In this document: positions 33,806 through 42,895 of the stretch, one piece after another
Numbering within the stretch: position 1 is the stretch's first letter
How the letters are laid out: every line of letters starts with the position of its first letter
Origin: Celeribacter baekdonensis B30
GTDB lineage: Bacteria; Pseudomonadota; Alphaproteobacteria; Rhodobacterales; Rhodobacteraceae
Length of the DNA stretch: 64,000 nucleotides
Direction: 5' to 3'
Assembly (NCBI RefSeq): GCF_000299875.1
Contig: NZ_AMRK01000012.1
Coordinates: 1 to 64,000 of the forward strand
The notes under the pieces: model-generated
Seen by the model: only the letters and a program-made list of their open reading frames with translations
The model's database searches: none
Told to the model about the DNA's origin: nothing
Translations under genes and position numbers: made by a program

Positions 33806-33996
33806 ATTTGGCCCTCACCTGTATAGAATTCATGTTGGAAAGTGCTTTAGGGCTTTTGCGCAAACCTAGCAAGTCTGGGGGGAGTAAATTCGTGACGCGG
33901 CGTCAAAATCTGCCCAAGATGATTCAGGGTATGTTTTGGTGCGCCTTGTTGTGCCGCTCACAAAGGGCTATCCACGAGGCAAACAGGAGGTGAGCC

Positions 33997-34602
33997 ATGG
34001 TGTCGCGTAAAGGTATTTTTGCAGGGGACGATCCGTTCGAGATTGCCCGCCAATGGCTCAAATCGGCTGAGGCAACAGAGGTCAATGACCCCAATGCCAT
34101 CGCCTTGGCCACGGTCGATTCCGATGGGTTGCCGAATGCGCGCATGGTGTTGCTCAAAGATATCGCGGATGATGCGTTCGTGTTTTTCACCAATTATGAA
34201 AGCGCCAAGGGCCAGGAAATCGAGAGTTCTGGCAAGGCCGCTTTTGTCATGCATTGGAAAAGTTTGCGTCGACAAGTTCGTGTGCGCGGCCTGGTGACAC
34301 GCGAAAGTGACGCCGCCTCTGACGCCTATTATTCATCGCGGGCCTTGGGGTCGCGGATCGGGGCTTGGGCGTCAAAACAGTCGCGGCCTCTGGCGTCCAA
34401 AACGGCGCTGATGGAAGCGGTGGCCAAAGCGGGGCTGAAACACGGGCCAAATCCGAAACGTCCCCCATTTTGGGGCGGTTACCGGATCACCCCGCTTGAA
34501 ATCGAGTTTTGGGCCGATGGCGAGTTTCGCCTTCACGACCGATTTAAATGGACCCGTGCGACTGTGACGGAGGCTTGGACGATTGAGCGTCTAAATCCCT
34601 GA
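33997..34602 (+). CDS. pdxH: Pyridoxamine/pyridoxine 5'-phosphate oxidase
   Basis: A 201-residue FMN enzyme making pyridoxal 5'-phosphate. The FMN/PLP contacts lie in [26 protein letters not shown] (split here as NARMVLLK and [10 protein letters not shown]), RQVRVRG, and the C-terminal WGGYRITP and RLHDRFKW-type motif (FRLHDRFKW). A GGAGGTGA ribosome site precedes the ATG. Confidence 0.95.
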   Translation: MVSRKGIFAGDDPFEIARQWLKSAEATEVNDPNAIALATVDSDGLPNARMVLLKDIADDAFVFFTNYESAKGQEIESSGKAAFVMHWKSLRRQVRVRGLVTRESDAASDAYYSSRALGSRIGAWASKQSRPLASKTALMEAVAKAGLKHGPNPKRPPFWGGYRITPLEIEFWADGEFRLHDRFKWTRATVTEAWTIERLNP

Positions 34603-34708
34603 TAAGACGGCGGGTTGACCTAACGGCAATCATGCAATTGATCAAAAAGACAGGTCAAGCAGGTCTTGAACCTTTGTCTTCTTTGACGCAGGGTCTGCCG
34701 CAGGGATG

Positions 34709-34735
34709 AGGGGCGAAAGCCCCGCTAATTGCGGG
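34709..34735 (+). promoter_or_regulatory. Two mutually exclusive hairpins in the cold-shock gene leader
   Basis: GGGGC-GAAA-GCCCC (34710-34723) and CCCGC-TAATT-GCGGG (34721-34735) share CCC, so only one can form at a time. They lie 38 nt upstream of the csp start. An RNA switch is conceivable because csp leaders often are temperature-responsive. Both stems are short. Confidence 0.35.
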
Positions 34736-34772
34736 TTGGTGCGTAGGCGCCGCCCCTTTTGAGTGTGGAAAT

Positions 34773-35324
34773 ATGAACGATACAGGCTTGGAAAAGGTTG
34801 TATCGGGCCATGTCAAATGGTTCGATCCAACGCGTGGTTTTGGTTTTGTGGTCTCCGACGAAGGTGGCCCTGATATTTTGTTGCACGCAAATGTATTGCG
34901 CAATTTCGGCCAAAGTTCAGTTGCAGATGCCGCCTTGATCCGCTTGTCGGTGCAAGAAACCGATCGTGGGGTTCAGGCGATTGAGGTTTTGGGGATTGAA
35001 CCCCCGGTTCAGTCCGATGGCCCGATGCTTGAAGATCTCGAACAGGTGGACGGGGGCGGACTTGATCTGCCGTTGGAACCGGCGCGGGTGAAGTGGTTCG
35101 ATAAGGGCAAGGGCTTTGGCTTTGCCAATGTGTTTGGTCGCCCCGAAGATGTGTTCGTGCATATCGAGGTGCTGCGCCGCTCCGGTCTTGCCGATCTGAT
35201 GCCCGGTGAGGCCATTGGCCTTCGGGTGATCGAGGGGCGGCGGGGCCGCATGGCGGCGCATGTGACGGCCTGGGATCATGCAGTGGAAGAGGCGCATGCA
35301 GAGACATTGGACAGTGATTCCTAA
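34773..35324 (+). CDS. Cold-shock protein with two cold-shock domains
   Basis: A 183-residue nucleic-acid-binding protein. The first domain (about 10-75) has [21 protein letters not shown] and ILLHANVL, and the second (about 103-170) has [18 protein letters not shown] and [11 protein letters not shown]. Both keep the RNP1 and RNP2 aromatic residues. Two-domain Csp proteins are common in alphaproteobacteria and act as RNA chaperones. The next gene overlaps its end by 29 nt. Confidence 0.9.
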   Translation: MNDTGLEKVVSGHVKWFDPTRGFGFVVSDEGGPDILLHANVLRNFGQSSVADAALIRLSVQETDRGVQAIEVLGIEPPVQSDGPMLEDLEQVDGGGLDLPLEPARVKWFDKGKGFGFANVFGRPEDVFVHIEVLRRSGLADLMPGEAIGLRVIEGRRGRMAAHVTAWDHAVEEAHAETLDSDS

Positions 35325-35826
35325 TCAATGTGCGACCTTATCTAAGGTTGCGGTGTGCCTTTGTGTGATGGCGCTTTCGGGTGCGGCACAGGCGCAGGCG
35401 ACACCTGCTTCTTCCTCTCAGGCCTGTCGTATGGATGAGGTGGTTTTATCCGGTCCCTCGGTTTCGGCGCGCTTTAGCGTCGAGCTGGCCGATGATGCTG
35501 GCGAGCGTGCGCTGGGCTTGATGAACCGGCCTGAGATGGCGCAGTCTCACGGCATGCTCTTTGTGTATGACACATCGGGTCCCGTGGCGTTTTGGATGGC
35601 CAATACGCTGATCCCTCTGGATATGATCTTTGTTGATCGTCGGGGCGTGATCACAAAGGTGCATGAGCGCGCCGTGCCGTTGGATCGCACACCGATCTCA
35701 GGTGGAAACGCGGTCTTTGCTGTGCTTGAGATCAATGGCGGGCTGGCTGGCGCGATGGGGATCTCGGTGGGGGATGTTTTGCGTCATCCGGCCTTTGGGC
35801 CAGAGGCCGCAGATCCCTGTGACTGA
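35296..35826 (+). CDS. Exported DUF192 protein
   Basis: A 176-residue protein with an N-terminal signal sequence ([17 protein letters not shown]) and a DUF192 domain (about 50-165) marked by [37 protein letters not shown] and GVITKVHE. It is likely periplasmic; function is unknown. ATG 35296 has GGAAGAGG just upstream. ATG 35278 or GTG 35314 are also possible. The start lies inside the end of the csp gene, so the two are probably coupled. Confidence 0.8.
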   Translation: MQRHWTVIPNQCATLSKVAVCLCVMALSGAAQAQATPASSSQACRMDEVVLSGPSVSARFSVELADDAGERALGLMNRPEMAQSHGMLFVYDTSGPVAFWMANTLIPLDMIFVDRRGVITKVHERAVPLDRTPISGGNAVFAVLEINGGLAGAMGISVGDVLRHPAFGPEAADPCD

Positions 35827-35908
35827 GTGCGGAATGAATAAAGGTTTCACTTTGCGCAGAAAACGTCTTTTCATCGGGCGCAGAGCAGGGTAGGAACCGC
35901 AGCACGGT

Positions 35909-35985
35909 CGGGGCGTGGCGCAGCCTGGTAGCGCACCTGTTTTGGGTACAGGGGGTCGGAAGTTCGAATCTTCTCGCCCCGACCA
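35909..35985 (+). tRNA. tRNA-Pro (anticodon UGG)
   Basis: A 77-nt cloverleaf. The acceptor CGGGGCG pairs with CGCCCCG, the anticodon stem is CCTGT/ACAGG with loop TTTGGGT (anticodon TGG), the T loop is TTCGAAT, and CCA is encoded. A TTTTT run follows directly. No integrase or direct repeat of the tRNA 3' end is seen nearby. Confidence 0.96.
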
Positions 35986-36279
35986 TTTTTCTCAGAGAGA
36001 CATCGCTCATTGCGGCGCTATTGCGGCATGAACGGTTTTGGTGAGAGTTTGGGGCGCATCTGCGCTCCTTTTTCGTTAAAGCGTCACGCCTTTAATCTGA
36101 GACTGGAAAGGCATGATGCTTTAGGCGCCCTTTGTTCATGCGCCGCGCCTCTGCAACGGTTGTGGTCGATCTCTCCACCTTTGCATGATGTGCCGAGAAA
36201 TTTGATTCGAATGCTGTCTGGCGGCGAAGTTTCAACCTAACGATGATTTGAGATGGGAAGTGACCCGTTAAAGCTGTAT

Positions 36280-36405
36280 ATTTCCCTTGAAATTCTCATG
36301 AATGACCTCTTTCTGCGCCTGCGAAGAGGTCGGGTGAGCACAATATGTTGTGTGCCGACCGTTTGGGGAAATTGCTCAGGCTGAGTGCGCCTGACTATTT
36401 TTTTT
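36280..36405 (+). ncRNA. Candidate structured RNA ending in a rho-independent terminator
   Basis: GACCTCTT (36304-36311) pairs with AAGAGGTC (36324-36331). GGTCGG (36328-36333) can instead pair with CCGACC (36355-36360), so these two stems exclude each other. ATTTCCC (36280-36286) can close against GGGAAAT (36366-36372). The terminator TCAGGC/GCCTGA (36376-36381 with 36389-36394) is followed by CTATTTTTTTT. No good promoter is identified, so the 5' end is unknown. Confidence 0.4.
36376..36405 (+). terminator. Rho-independent terminator upstream of nrdJ
   Basis: A 6-bp stem TCAGGC/GCCTGA with a 7-nt loop is followed by CTA and eight T residues. It could end either a small RNA or tRNA-Pro read-through. 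Confidence 0.65.
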
Positions 36406-36416
36406 GCACCGGTCAC

Positions 36417-36441
36417 TTATCCACAATTGCTCGCGCAATTG
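36417..36441. promoter_or_regulatory. DnaA box overlapping an 18-bp palindrome
   Basis: TTATCCACA (36417-36425) is a perfect DnaA-box consensus. It overlaps CAATTGC-TCGC-GCAATTG (36424-36441), a perfect 7-bp inverted repeat. It lies about 590 bp upstream of nrdJ. DnaA control of ribonucleotide reductase genes is known in E. coli (nrdAB). Confidence 0.5.
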
Positions 36442-36618
36442 GTTAACGTATTTGGCGAAACCTATGGGAAACAAAGGAAAATTTATTAACGCCGGAATAT
36501 TCGAATCGCGCCCGCCTGTGGGCAATTTTCGTCAACCGATTTTTTGGTTTACGAAGCCTTAAAATGACATTGACCTGAGGGGCAAACACGCTGCACATTG
36601 TGTGAGCTGGTTGACGGA

Positions 36619-36634
36619 ACACTACATTTAGTTG
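36619..36634. promoter_or_regulatory. Possible NrdR box
   Basis: ACACTACATTTAGTTG agrees with the NrdR-box consensus at about 12 of 16 positions. NrdR boxes usually occur in pairs and no good second copy is visible, so this is tentative. Confidence 0.3.
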
Positions 36635-37013
36635 TTGTCAGGCGGTGAGGGACAAGAGTCGCGGGGAAGAGATCCAACGAGTGACCGCCGGGGAACCGAT
36701 CTGAAACCGGCGTTTTAGGTAGGGAATTGCGGATTATTTCGTTTGATCGACCACCAAGACCAGACCGAAGACATGAGAGACTCACCTGACAGACCGAACG
36801 CGATGCGCGGCTTCGGAGTGAGGAGAATTTTGCTCTGCGGTCGCGATGTCGCTCACTGGCTTAAACACAAGATGTAGATGGGCATGCGGCGGGCGATGAG
36901 TTGAGACATGCGGCGGATTTGAATCTGTGTTCGAAGCCACCGCGGATCTGAAAAGCAACGGGCTTTGACGGGCTGAATCAGGTTGAGGCCTGATAAAATG
37001 AGGCGGGCATAAG

Positions 37014-40000
37014 ATGAAAATCGAACGTAAATTCACCAAAGTAGGCCAAGACGCATATGCGGAGTTGGAATTCACCACCACCACCTCCGAGATTCGCAAT
37101 CCGGACGGCACCGTGGTGTTTAAACTTGATGATTGTGAAATCCCGGCGCGGTGGTCGCAGGTGGCATCCGATGTCATCGCTCAAAAATATTTCCGCAAGG
37201 CCGGTGTCCCGGCCGCGTTGAAAAAAGTCCGTGAAAAGGGCGTTCCGTCGTTTTTGTGGCGCTCCGTTCCCGACGAAGAGGCGTTGGCGAAACTGCCTGA
37301 GGACGCGCGCTTTGGCGGCGAGACCTCGGCAAAACAAGTGTTCGACCGTCTGGCGGGGGCTTGGGCCTATTGGGGCTGGAAGGGTGGTTATTTCACCTCT
37401 GAGGACGACGCCCGCGCCTATTACGATGACATGCGCTTTACCTTGGCGGCGCAAATGGGCGCGCCGAACAGCCCGCAGTGGTTCAACACCGGTCTGCATT
37501 GGGCTTACGGCATCGACGGTCCGGGGCAGGGGCACTATTATGTCGATTACAAATCCGGGGAGCTGACCCGTTCGAGTTCCGCCTATGAGCACCCGCAGCC
37601 CCATGCCTGTTTCATCCAATCGGTGAAAGACGATTTGGTGTCTGATGGCGGCATCATGGACCTTTGGGTCCGCGAGGCGCGGCTGTTCAAATACGGCTCC
37701 GGCACGGGCACCAATTTCTCGTCCCTGCGCGCCGCCAACGAAGCGCTGTCGGGCGGTGGCAAATCCTCCGGCTTGATGGGGTTCCTCAAAATCGGTGACC
37801 GGGCCGCCGGTGCGATCAAATCGGGCGGCACCACGCGCCGTGCCGCGAAAATGGTGATCTGTGACATGGATCACCCGGATATCGAAGAATTCATCAACTG
37901 GAAGGTGATCGAAGAGCAAAAAGTGGCGTCCATCGTCGCAGGCTCCAAGATGCACGAACGTCAGTTGAACCAGATTTTTGACGCCATTGGCACATGGGAT
38001 GGCAAAGAGGACGACGCGTTCGATCCGTCCATAAACGCAGCCCTGAAAGCGGCGATCAAATCCGCCAAACAGGTCTGCATCCCGGAAACCTACGTCAAGC
38101 GGGTGTTGGATTACGCGAAACAGGGTTATGCCTCGATCGAATTCCCGACCTATGACACCGATTGGGACTCCGAGGCCTACGCCTCTGTGTCGGGCCAAAA
38201 CTCCAACAACTCCGTGCGCGTCACCGATGCGTTCCTCAAGGCCGTCAAAGACGACGCCGAATGGGAGCTGTTGCGCCGCACCGATGGCAAGGTCGCCAAG
38301 ACCGTCAACGCTCGCGATCTGTGGCAAGACGTCGGTCACGCCGCATGGGCCTGTGCCGATCCGGGCATTCAGTTCCACGACACGATCAACGCCTGGCACA
38401 CCTGCCCGGAAGACGGTCAAATCCGCGGCTCGAACCCCTGTTCCGAATATATGTTCCTCGATGACACGGCGTGTAACTTGGCCTCGATGAACCTTCTGAC
38501 CTTCCTCAAAGACGGTCGTTTTGACGCCGAAGCCTATATGCATGCGACTCGGATCTGGACGCTGACGCTTGAGATTTCGGTGATGATGGCGCAGTTCCCG
38601 TCAAAAGAAATCGCGCAGCGCTCCTATGACTTCCGCACGCTGGGTCTTGGCTATGCCAACATCGGCGGGTTGTTGATGAACATGGGCTTTGGTTATGACT
38701 CGGACGAGGGCCGGGCATTGGCGGGCGCTTTGACCGCGATCATGACTGGCGTGTCCTATGCCACATCCGCCGAAATCGCCGGCGAATTGGGCGCGTTCTC
38801 GCGCTATGAGGCCAACCGCGACCACATGCTGCGCGTCATTCGCAACCACCGCACCGCCGCCTATGGCAAATCCACCGGCTACGAAGCCCTTGAGGTCAAA
38901 CCGGTGGCATTGGATCATGCCCATTGCCCGGATGCGCATTTGGTCGAACTGGCCAAAACCGCATGGGATGAGGCGCTGAGCCTTGGCGAGAAAAACGGCT
39001 TTCGCAATGCACAGGTTTCCGTGATCGCGCCGACCGGCACCATCGGTTTGGTGATGGATTGCGACACCACCGGGATCGAGCCGGATTTCGCGCTGGTGAA
39101 ATTCAAGAAACTCGCGGGCGGCGGCTATTTCAAAATCATCAATCGCTCGGTGCCTGCAGCATTGGAAAAACTCGGCTACCCCTCAAACGAGATCGAAGAG
39201 ATTATCTCCTATGCGGTCGGCCATGGGTCCATCGGCAATGCGCCGGGGATCAACCACACCGCGCTGATCGGCCACGGCTTTGGCGCGGCTCAGATCGAGA
39301 AAATCGAAGCCGCGCTGCCCTCCGCTTTCGACATTCGCTTTGTGTTCAACCAATGGACGCTGGGCGAAGATTTCTGCACCGGCACTTTGGGCATTCCGAA
39401 GGCCAAGCTCAACGATCCGTCCTTTGATTTGCTGCGTTCCCTGGGCTTTACCAAGGCCGACATCGACGCCGCCAATGATCACGTTTGCGGCACGATGACG
39501 CTCGAAGGCGCGCCTTTCCTCAAAGAAGAGCACTATTCGGTGTTCGATTGCGCCAATGCCTGTGGCAAAAAGGGCAAGCGTTATCTGTCGGTCAACAGCC
39601 ATATCACCATGATGGCCGCGGCACAGTCGTTTATCTCCGGCGCGATTTCCAAAACCATCAACATGCCGAACGACGCCACCATCGAGGATTGCCTGGCCTC
39701 CTATGAGCTGTCCTGGTCTTTGGGGGTGAAAGCCAATGCGCTTTACCGCGATGGCTCGAAACTGTCGCAGCCTCTGGCGAGCGCTTTGATCGACGATGAT
39801 GACGAGGCCGAGGAAATCCTCGCCACTGGCACGCCGCAGGAAAAAGCCGCCGTTCTGGCCGAGAAGATCGTTGAAAAGGTGATCATCAAAGAAGTGGCGC
39901 GGGGCCGTGAAAAACTTCCCAGCCGTCGCAAAGGCTACACCCAGAAATCGGTCGTCGGCGGGCACAAGGTCTATTTGCGCACTGGCGAATATGAGGATGG

Positions 40001-40703
40001 CACCCTGGGTGAGATTTTCATCGACATGCACAAAGAGGGTGCTGGCTTCCGGGCGATGATGAACAATTTCGCCATCGCAATCTCGGTCGGTCTGCAATAC
40101 GGTGTGCCGCTCGAAGAGTTTGTCGATGCCTTCACCTTCACCAAATTCGAGCCCTCGGGCATGGTGCAGGGCAATGACTCGATCAAAAACGCCACGTCGA
40201 TCCTGGATTACATCTTCCGCGAATTGGCCGTGTCCTATCTGGACCGTACCGATTTGGCCCATGTGAAACCGGCGGGTCATGCCTTTGACGATCTGGGGCG
40301 CGGCGAAGAAGAGGGCGTGGCCAATGTGCAAAAGCCGTCTGAGGCCGCCTCTGCCAAATCCATCGAAGTGCTGAAACAAATCTCTTCGACCGGCTATCTG
40401 CGCAAACGGATGCCGCAGGAATTGATCGTGCTTCAGGGCGGGATGCAAAGCGGGGTTGTGGCGCTTGACAGCTCGATTGACGCCGATGTCGCTCTGCAAA
40501 CGCTGGTGTCTGAGGTCAAACAAACCTCTGTCAAGGTGGAGACGGCGCTGTCTTCTGGCTCGGTGTCGATGGACGCGCGCACCAAGGCGAAAATGCAGGG
40601 CTACGAGGGCGATCCCTGTGGCGAATGCGGCAACTACACCCTGGTGCGCAACGGCACCTGCATGAAATGCAACACCTGCGGCGGCACGTCGGGCTGTAGC
40701 TGA
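37014..40703 (+). CDS. nrdJ: Adenosylcobalamin-dependent (class II) ribonucleotide reductase
   Basis: A 1229-residue cytoplasmic enzyme that makes deoxyribonucleotides with or without oxygen. Redox and radical cysteines are visible in [11 protein letters not shown], in [11 protein letters not shown] (the NxCxE active-site triad) and in [32 protein letters not shown] is the phosphate-binding region. The C-terminus has a zinc- or redox-type cluster (CGECGNY, then [13 protein letters not shown]). The length fits the long alphaproteobacterial form. A GAGGCGGGC site precedes the ATG. Confidence 0.96.
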   Translation: MKIERKFTKVGQDAYAELEFTTTTSEIRNPDGTVVFKLDDCEIPARWSQVASDVIAQKYFRKAGVPAALKKVREKGVPSFLWRSVPDEEALAKLPEDARFGGETSAKQVFDRLAGAWAYWGWKGGYFTSEDDARAYYDDMRFTLAAQMGAPNSPQWFNTGLHWAYGIDGPGQGHYYVDYKSGELTRSSSAYEHPQPHACFIQSVKDDLVSDGGIMDLWVREARLFKYGSGTGTNFSSLRAANEALSGGGKSSGLMGFLKIGDRAAGAIKSGGTTRRAAKMVICDMDHPDIEEFINWKVIEEQKVASIVAGSKMHERQLNQIFDAIGTWDGKEDDAFDPSINAALKAAIKSAKQVCIPETYVKRVLDYAKQGYASIEFPTYDTDWDSEAYASVSGQNSNNSVRVTDAFLKAVKDDAEWELLRRTDGKVAKTVNARDLWQDVGHAAWACADPGIQFHDTINAWHTCPEDGQIRGSNPCSEYMFLDDTACNLASMNLLTFLKDGRFDAEAYMHATRIWTLTLEISVMMAQFPSKEIAQRSYDFRTLGLGYANIGGLLMNMGFGYDSDEGRALAGALTAIMTGVSYATSAEIAGELGAFSRYEANRDHMLRVIRNHRTAAYGKSTGYEALEVKPVALDHAHCPDAHLVELAKTAWDEALSLGEKNGFRNAQVSVIAPTGTIGLVMDCDTTGIEPDFALVKFKKLAGGGYFKIINRSVPAALEKLGYPSNEIEEIISYAVGHGSIGNAPGINHTALIGHGFGAAQIEKIEAALPSAFDIRFVFNQWTLGEDFCTGTLGIPKAKLNDPSFDLLRSLGFTKADIDAANDHVCGTMTLEGAPFLKEEHYSVFDCANACGKKGKRYLSVNSHITMMAAAQSFISGAISKTINMPNDATIEDCLASYELSWSLGVKANALYRDGSKLSQPLASALIDDDDEAEEILATGTPQEKAAVLAEKIVEKVIIKEVARGREKLPSRRKGYTQKSVVGGHKVYLRTGEYEDGTLGEIFIDMHKEGAGFRAMMNNFAIAISVGLQYGVPLEEFVDAFTFTKFEPSGMVQGNDSIKNATSILDYIFRELAVSYLDRTDLAHVKPAGHAFDDLGRGEEEGVANVQKPSEAASAKSIEVLKQISSTGYLRKRMPQELIVLQGGMQSGVVALDSSIDADVALQTLVSEVKQTSVKVETALSSGSVSMDARTKAKMQGYEGDPCGECGNYTLVRNGTCMKCNTCGGTSGCS

Positions 40704-40837
40704 GGGGCATGAGACAGATGGATATTGTCAGATTTCAAAATTTCTTACGAAATTTCGAAATACGTCGAAAACTGAATGCGGGCTGAGTTTATGAAAGTGT
40801 CAAAAGTATCAATGCCTTGCTTTGACTTGGAGATGAA

Positions 40838-41098
40838 ATGAGCTTTGTTTTCGATATCGCGGGACATCTCTGCGCGGCAGATCACGTGCGTATGCGCGGA
40901 AATACGATCGAAGCGGAGTTTGAGCAAAACGTATTGGGCGCTTTGGCGGATGCTTTTGACCGTTCGCATAAAGTGTCCGTGCTCAGCATGCCATCTCTCA
41001 GGGTCACCTATTCGGTGCAGGACTATCGGTCCGATGGGCACGGTGGGTGTCGCGCAACGTTTTCTGTCAACAGCTCCGAAGGGCGGGTGCTGCATTAA
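40838..41098 (+). CDS. Hypothetical protein downstream of nrdJ
   Basis: I do not recognise this 86-residue protein (MSFVFDIAGHLCAADHVRM...). It looks small, soluble and mixed alpha/beta. GGAGATGAA lies just before the ATG. A strong terminator follows at 41212, so it may be the end of the nrdJ transcript. Confidence 0.55.
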   Translation: MSFVFDIAGHLCAADHVRMRGNTIEAEFEQNVLGALADAFDRSHKVSVLSMPSLRVTYSVQDYRSDGHGGCRATFSVNSSEGRVLH

Positions 41099-41208
41099 GG
41101 GACGTGGATAACAGTTTTCTGGAGCGGATGCGTTCGCTCCCGACGCGGGTCAGGCCGCAGGCAAATAATCTACCGGGCGGTATCAATAGTGAGCCTGATC
41201 AGCGAACC

Positions 41209-41631
41209 TCAGGGGGGCCAATTGGTCCCCCATTTTTCTTTTGGACAGTGTGGTTGATAGAAATCACGCCGGACACGTGTATAGATAGACGGACAAGGCG
41301 CGTTTCCGTCAAGGATCCGGGACGGATCATCGTCTTGCATCAACCATTTCCAGCCACAGCGGAGGTGATCGCGGGCCTTGCGTGGCGGAGGAGGGGAGAG
41401 CGATTTGATCTGAAACGCCGGGGCGAGTTTTCCGATGTCGTGCAGAAAGGCGAGCGCGCCGAGGCAGGAGATCTGCTCCTGCGTCAAGGCCTGCGCAGTT
41501 GCGCGATTCGCTTTGGTTCTGAATGTGGGAAGATCGAGCAGCGCCATGACAGTGGCCGCGACATCCGCACTATGGTGTGCAAGATGATGAAACGCTTCAA
41601 GTGGAAGGTCGGTTTTTCCCCACGGATGCAT
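41209..41631 (-). pseudogene. cas3: Truncated cas3: N-terminal HD nuclease domain only
   Basis: The 140-codon frame starts MHPWGKTD, then FHHLAHHSADVAATVMALL, and ALAFLHDIGKLAPAFQIK, which is the metal-binding HD nuclease pattern of type I Cas3 (H15, H19/H20, H64-D65, K68). Similarity seems to continue to RDHLRCGWKWLMQDDDP near residue 104 and then stops. The helicase part and every other cas gene are absent, and no repeat-spacer array is visible. I read it as the relic of a lost type I CRISPR-Cas locus. A free-standing Cas3'' would be longer. Confidence 0.65.
41212..41240 (+). terminator. Strong terminator after the nrdJ unit
   Basis: GGGGG (41212-41216) pairs with CCCCC (41227-41231) through an inner CCAATTGG palindrome, followed by ATTTTTCTTTT. 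It overlaps the 3' end of the cas3 remnant on the other strand. Confidence 0.8.
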
Positions 41632-41863
41632 TTTATAAATTTTATCTCAAATTGTTCAACTGTTAGCTAAACAGTTGGCATTAACAATCGCAAGGATTTT
41701 GAAATTGTATCAGGAAATCGGAGAGTGAGTTGGGGTGCCACCTGAACCTTCAAGGGGATACGAGAATGGTGAAGTGCAGGAATTTTTCAGATCAGTTTAA
41801 GGCCAATCTGAGAAGTCCGGAAATCTGATTGCATCTAAGTGGAAAAAGATTTTCAATCTCCAT

Positions 41864-42709
41864 ATGAATGAAACGGGCAAATCATCTTTTCTTGGAGCGG
41901 TGCGGGAAAATCTTTCTCGAATGCCGCCGACGGAACGCCGCCTCGCAGAATTCCTCCTGAATTTTCCCGGGGAACTGGCGAGCTATAATGCGTCAGAGTT
42001 GGCAAAGCTGGCGAATGTGTCGAACGCAACTGTGTCCCGTTTTGTTCAAAGGCTCGGTTACACGAGTTATGAAGATGCGCGCCATCATGTGCGGAACGAG
42101 CAGAGCACCGGGGCTGCGATTTATCTTTCTGGAACGAAAGAGGATACAGCTTCTGACTTGGTCGATCTACATTTCGCTCAAGGAGCGCGAAATTTGACGG
42201 ACACGGGCAAGACCATGTCCAGTACAGAGATAGATGAGATCGCAGATGCTATTCTGGCCGCGCGTCGCGTCGCTCTTTTCGGGTTTCGGAGCAGTCAGGC
42301 TTTCGCCAGCTATTTACATTGGCAAATGTTGCAGGTTGTCGACAGCAGCCGCTTGTTGCCACAACCGGGCCAAACGCTTGCCGAGGAAATCGCGAGTTTC
42401 ACCGAAGAGGACTGCGTTCTGTTTTTCGCGCTGCCCCGGCGCATTCGCGACAATGACCTGATCCTCGAACACATTCGCAAGTCCGGAGCGAAACTGCTTT
42501 ATATTACAGATGACAAAATGCCCCCGCATTCCGGGGTCACATGGCACCTGCGCTGCCGGATCGCGGCGCCGGGGCAGTTGTTCAATCATGTGAGCGTCAT
42601 TGGGCTGTGCCATCTCTTGGCGACTCGTGTGATCGAGCGCGCAGGCACACCGGCCCGCAAGCGCCTGTCCTACATCGAAGCCCTCCACGATTCGCTCAAT
42701 GAGCTTTAA
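41864..42709 (+). CDS. RpiR/MurR-family regulator with SIS domain
   Basis: A 281-residue DNA-binding protein. The N-terminal helix-turn-helix (about 15-85) includes YNASELAKLANVSNATVSRFVQRLGY split over two helices, and the SIS phosphosugar-type domain (about 110-250) includes VALFGFRSSQAFASYL and CVLFFALPRRIRDND. It precedes the transporter operon at 42896 in the same direction and probably controls it. The palindrome at 42784 is the likely operator. The upstream region 41632-41863 is AT-rich and without genes. Confidence 0.88.
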   Translation: MNETGKSSFLGAVRENLSRMPPTERRLAEFLLNFPGELASYNASELAKLANVSNATVSRFVQRLGYTSYEDARHHVRNEQSTGAAIYLSGTKEDTASDLVDLHFAQGARNLTDTGKTMSSTEIDEIADAILAARRVALFGFRSSQAFASYLHWQMLQVVDSSRLLPQPGQTLAEEIASFTEEDCVLFFALPRRIRDNDLILEHIRKSGAKLLYITDDKMPPHSGVTWHLRCRIAAPGQLFNHVSVIGLCHLLATRVIERAGTPARKRLSYIEALHDSLNEL

Positions 42710-42783
42710 AGCGCCCATCCTCTAAGCGTTTCGCCCAAATTTCATGCGCCAAGCGGGGTGTTTCCTGCTGTGCTGGATTGAAA

Positions 42784-42818
42784 AATAATTTTCACAATCT
42801 TTGTGAAAGAAAATTATT
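42784..42818. promoter_or_regulatory. Candidate RpiR-type operator before the transporter operon
   Basis: TTTCACAA-TCT-TTGTGAAA (42790-42808) is a perfect inverted repeat, flanked by AATAATTTTC (42784-42793) and GAAAATTATT (42809-42818). RpiR proteins often bind TTTC/GAAA palindromes. A TTGACC hexamer overlaps its end (42817-42822) and would be a fair -35, so binding there would repress. Confidence 0.55.
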
Positions 42819-42895
42819 GACCAAATTTTTTCAGAAAATACGTTGATGAAAAGCTTCAATCAGACAGAACTCACACCCCGAACACGAGGAAGACC

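Larger units (their letters stand above)
35986..37013. other. 1.03-kb gene-free region between tRNA-Pro and nrdJ
   Basis: No convincing protein gene. It contains a structured element ending in a terminator (36280-36405), a perfect DnaA box merged with an 18-bp palindrome (36417-36441), a weak NrdR-like box (36619-36634) and overlapping inverted repeats (36641-36716). I see nothing clear from about 36720 to the nrdJ ribosome site. The region 36420-36560 is AT-rich. No cobalamin riboswitch core is recognisable. Confidence 0.6.

Noticed and set aside
35909-35985. tRNA-Pro as an integration site
   Set aside because: No integrase gene and no repeated tRNA 3' end were found in the following kilobase.
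36010-36240. 76-codon frame after tRNA-Pro
   Set aside because: No ribosome site, composition unlike neighbouring proteins, no recognisable domain.
36241-37013. Cobalamin riboswitch, tmRNA, 6S or RNase P RNA in the nrdJ upstream gap
   Set aside because: The expected core motifs (for example GCCACTG with its partner segments, or the RNase P core) were not found by eye.
36978-38543. 521-codon minus-strand open frame inside nrdJ
   Set aside because: It is fully antisense to the well-supported nrdJ gene and reads as low-similarity, His/Arg/Gly-rich protein. Such frames are common opposite GC-rich genes.
41047-41670. 207-codon plus-strand frame across the cas3 remnant
   Set aside because: It is antisense to the HD-domain frame, which has real motifs, and it runs through a terminator.
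41099-41863. CRISPR array near the cas3 remnant
   Set aside because: No direct repeats of 25-40 nt at regular spacing are visible in this gap.
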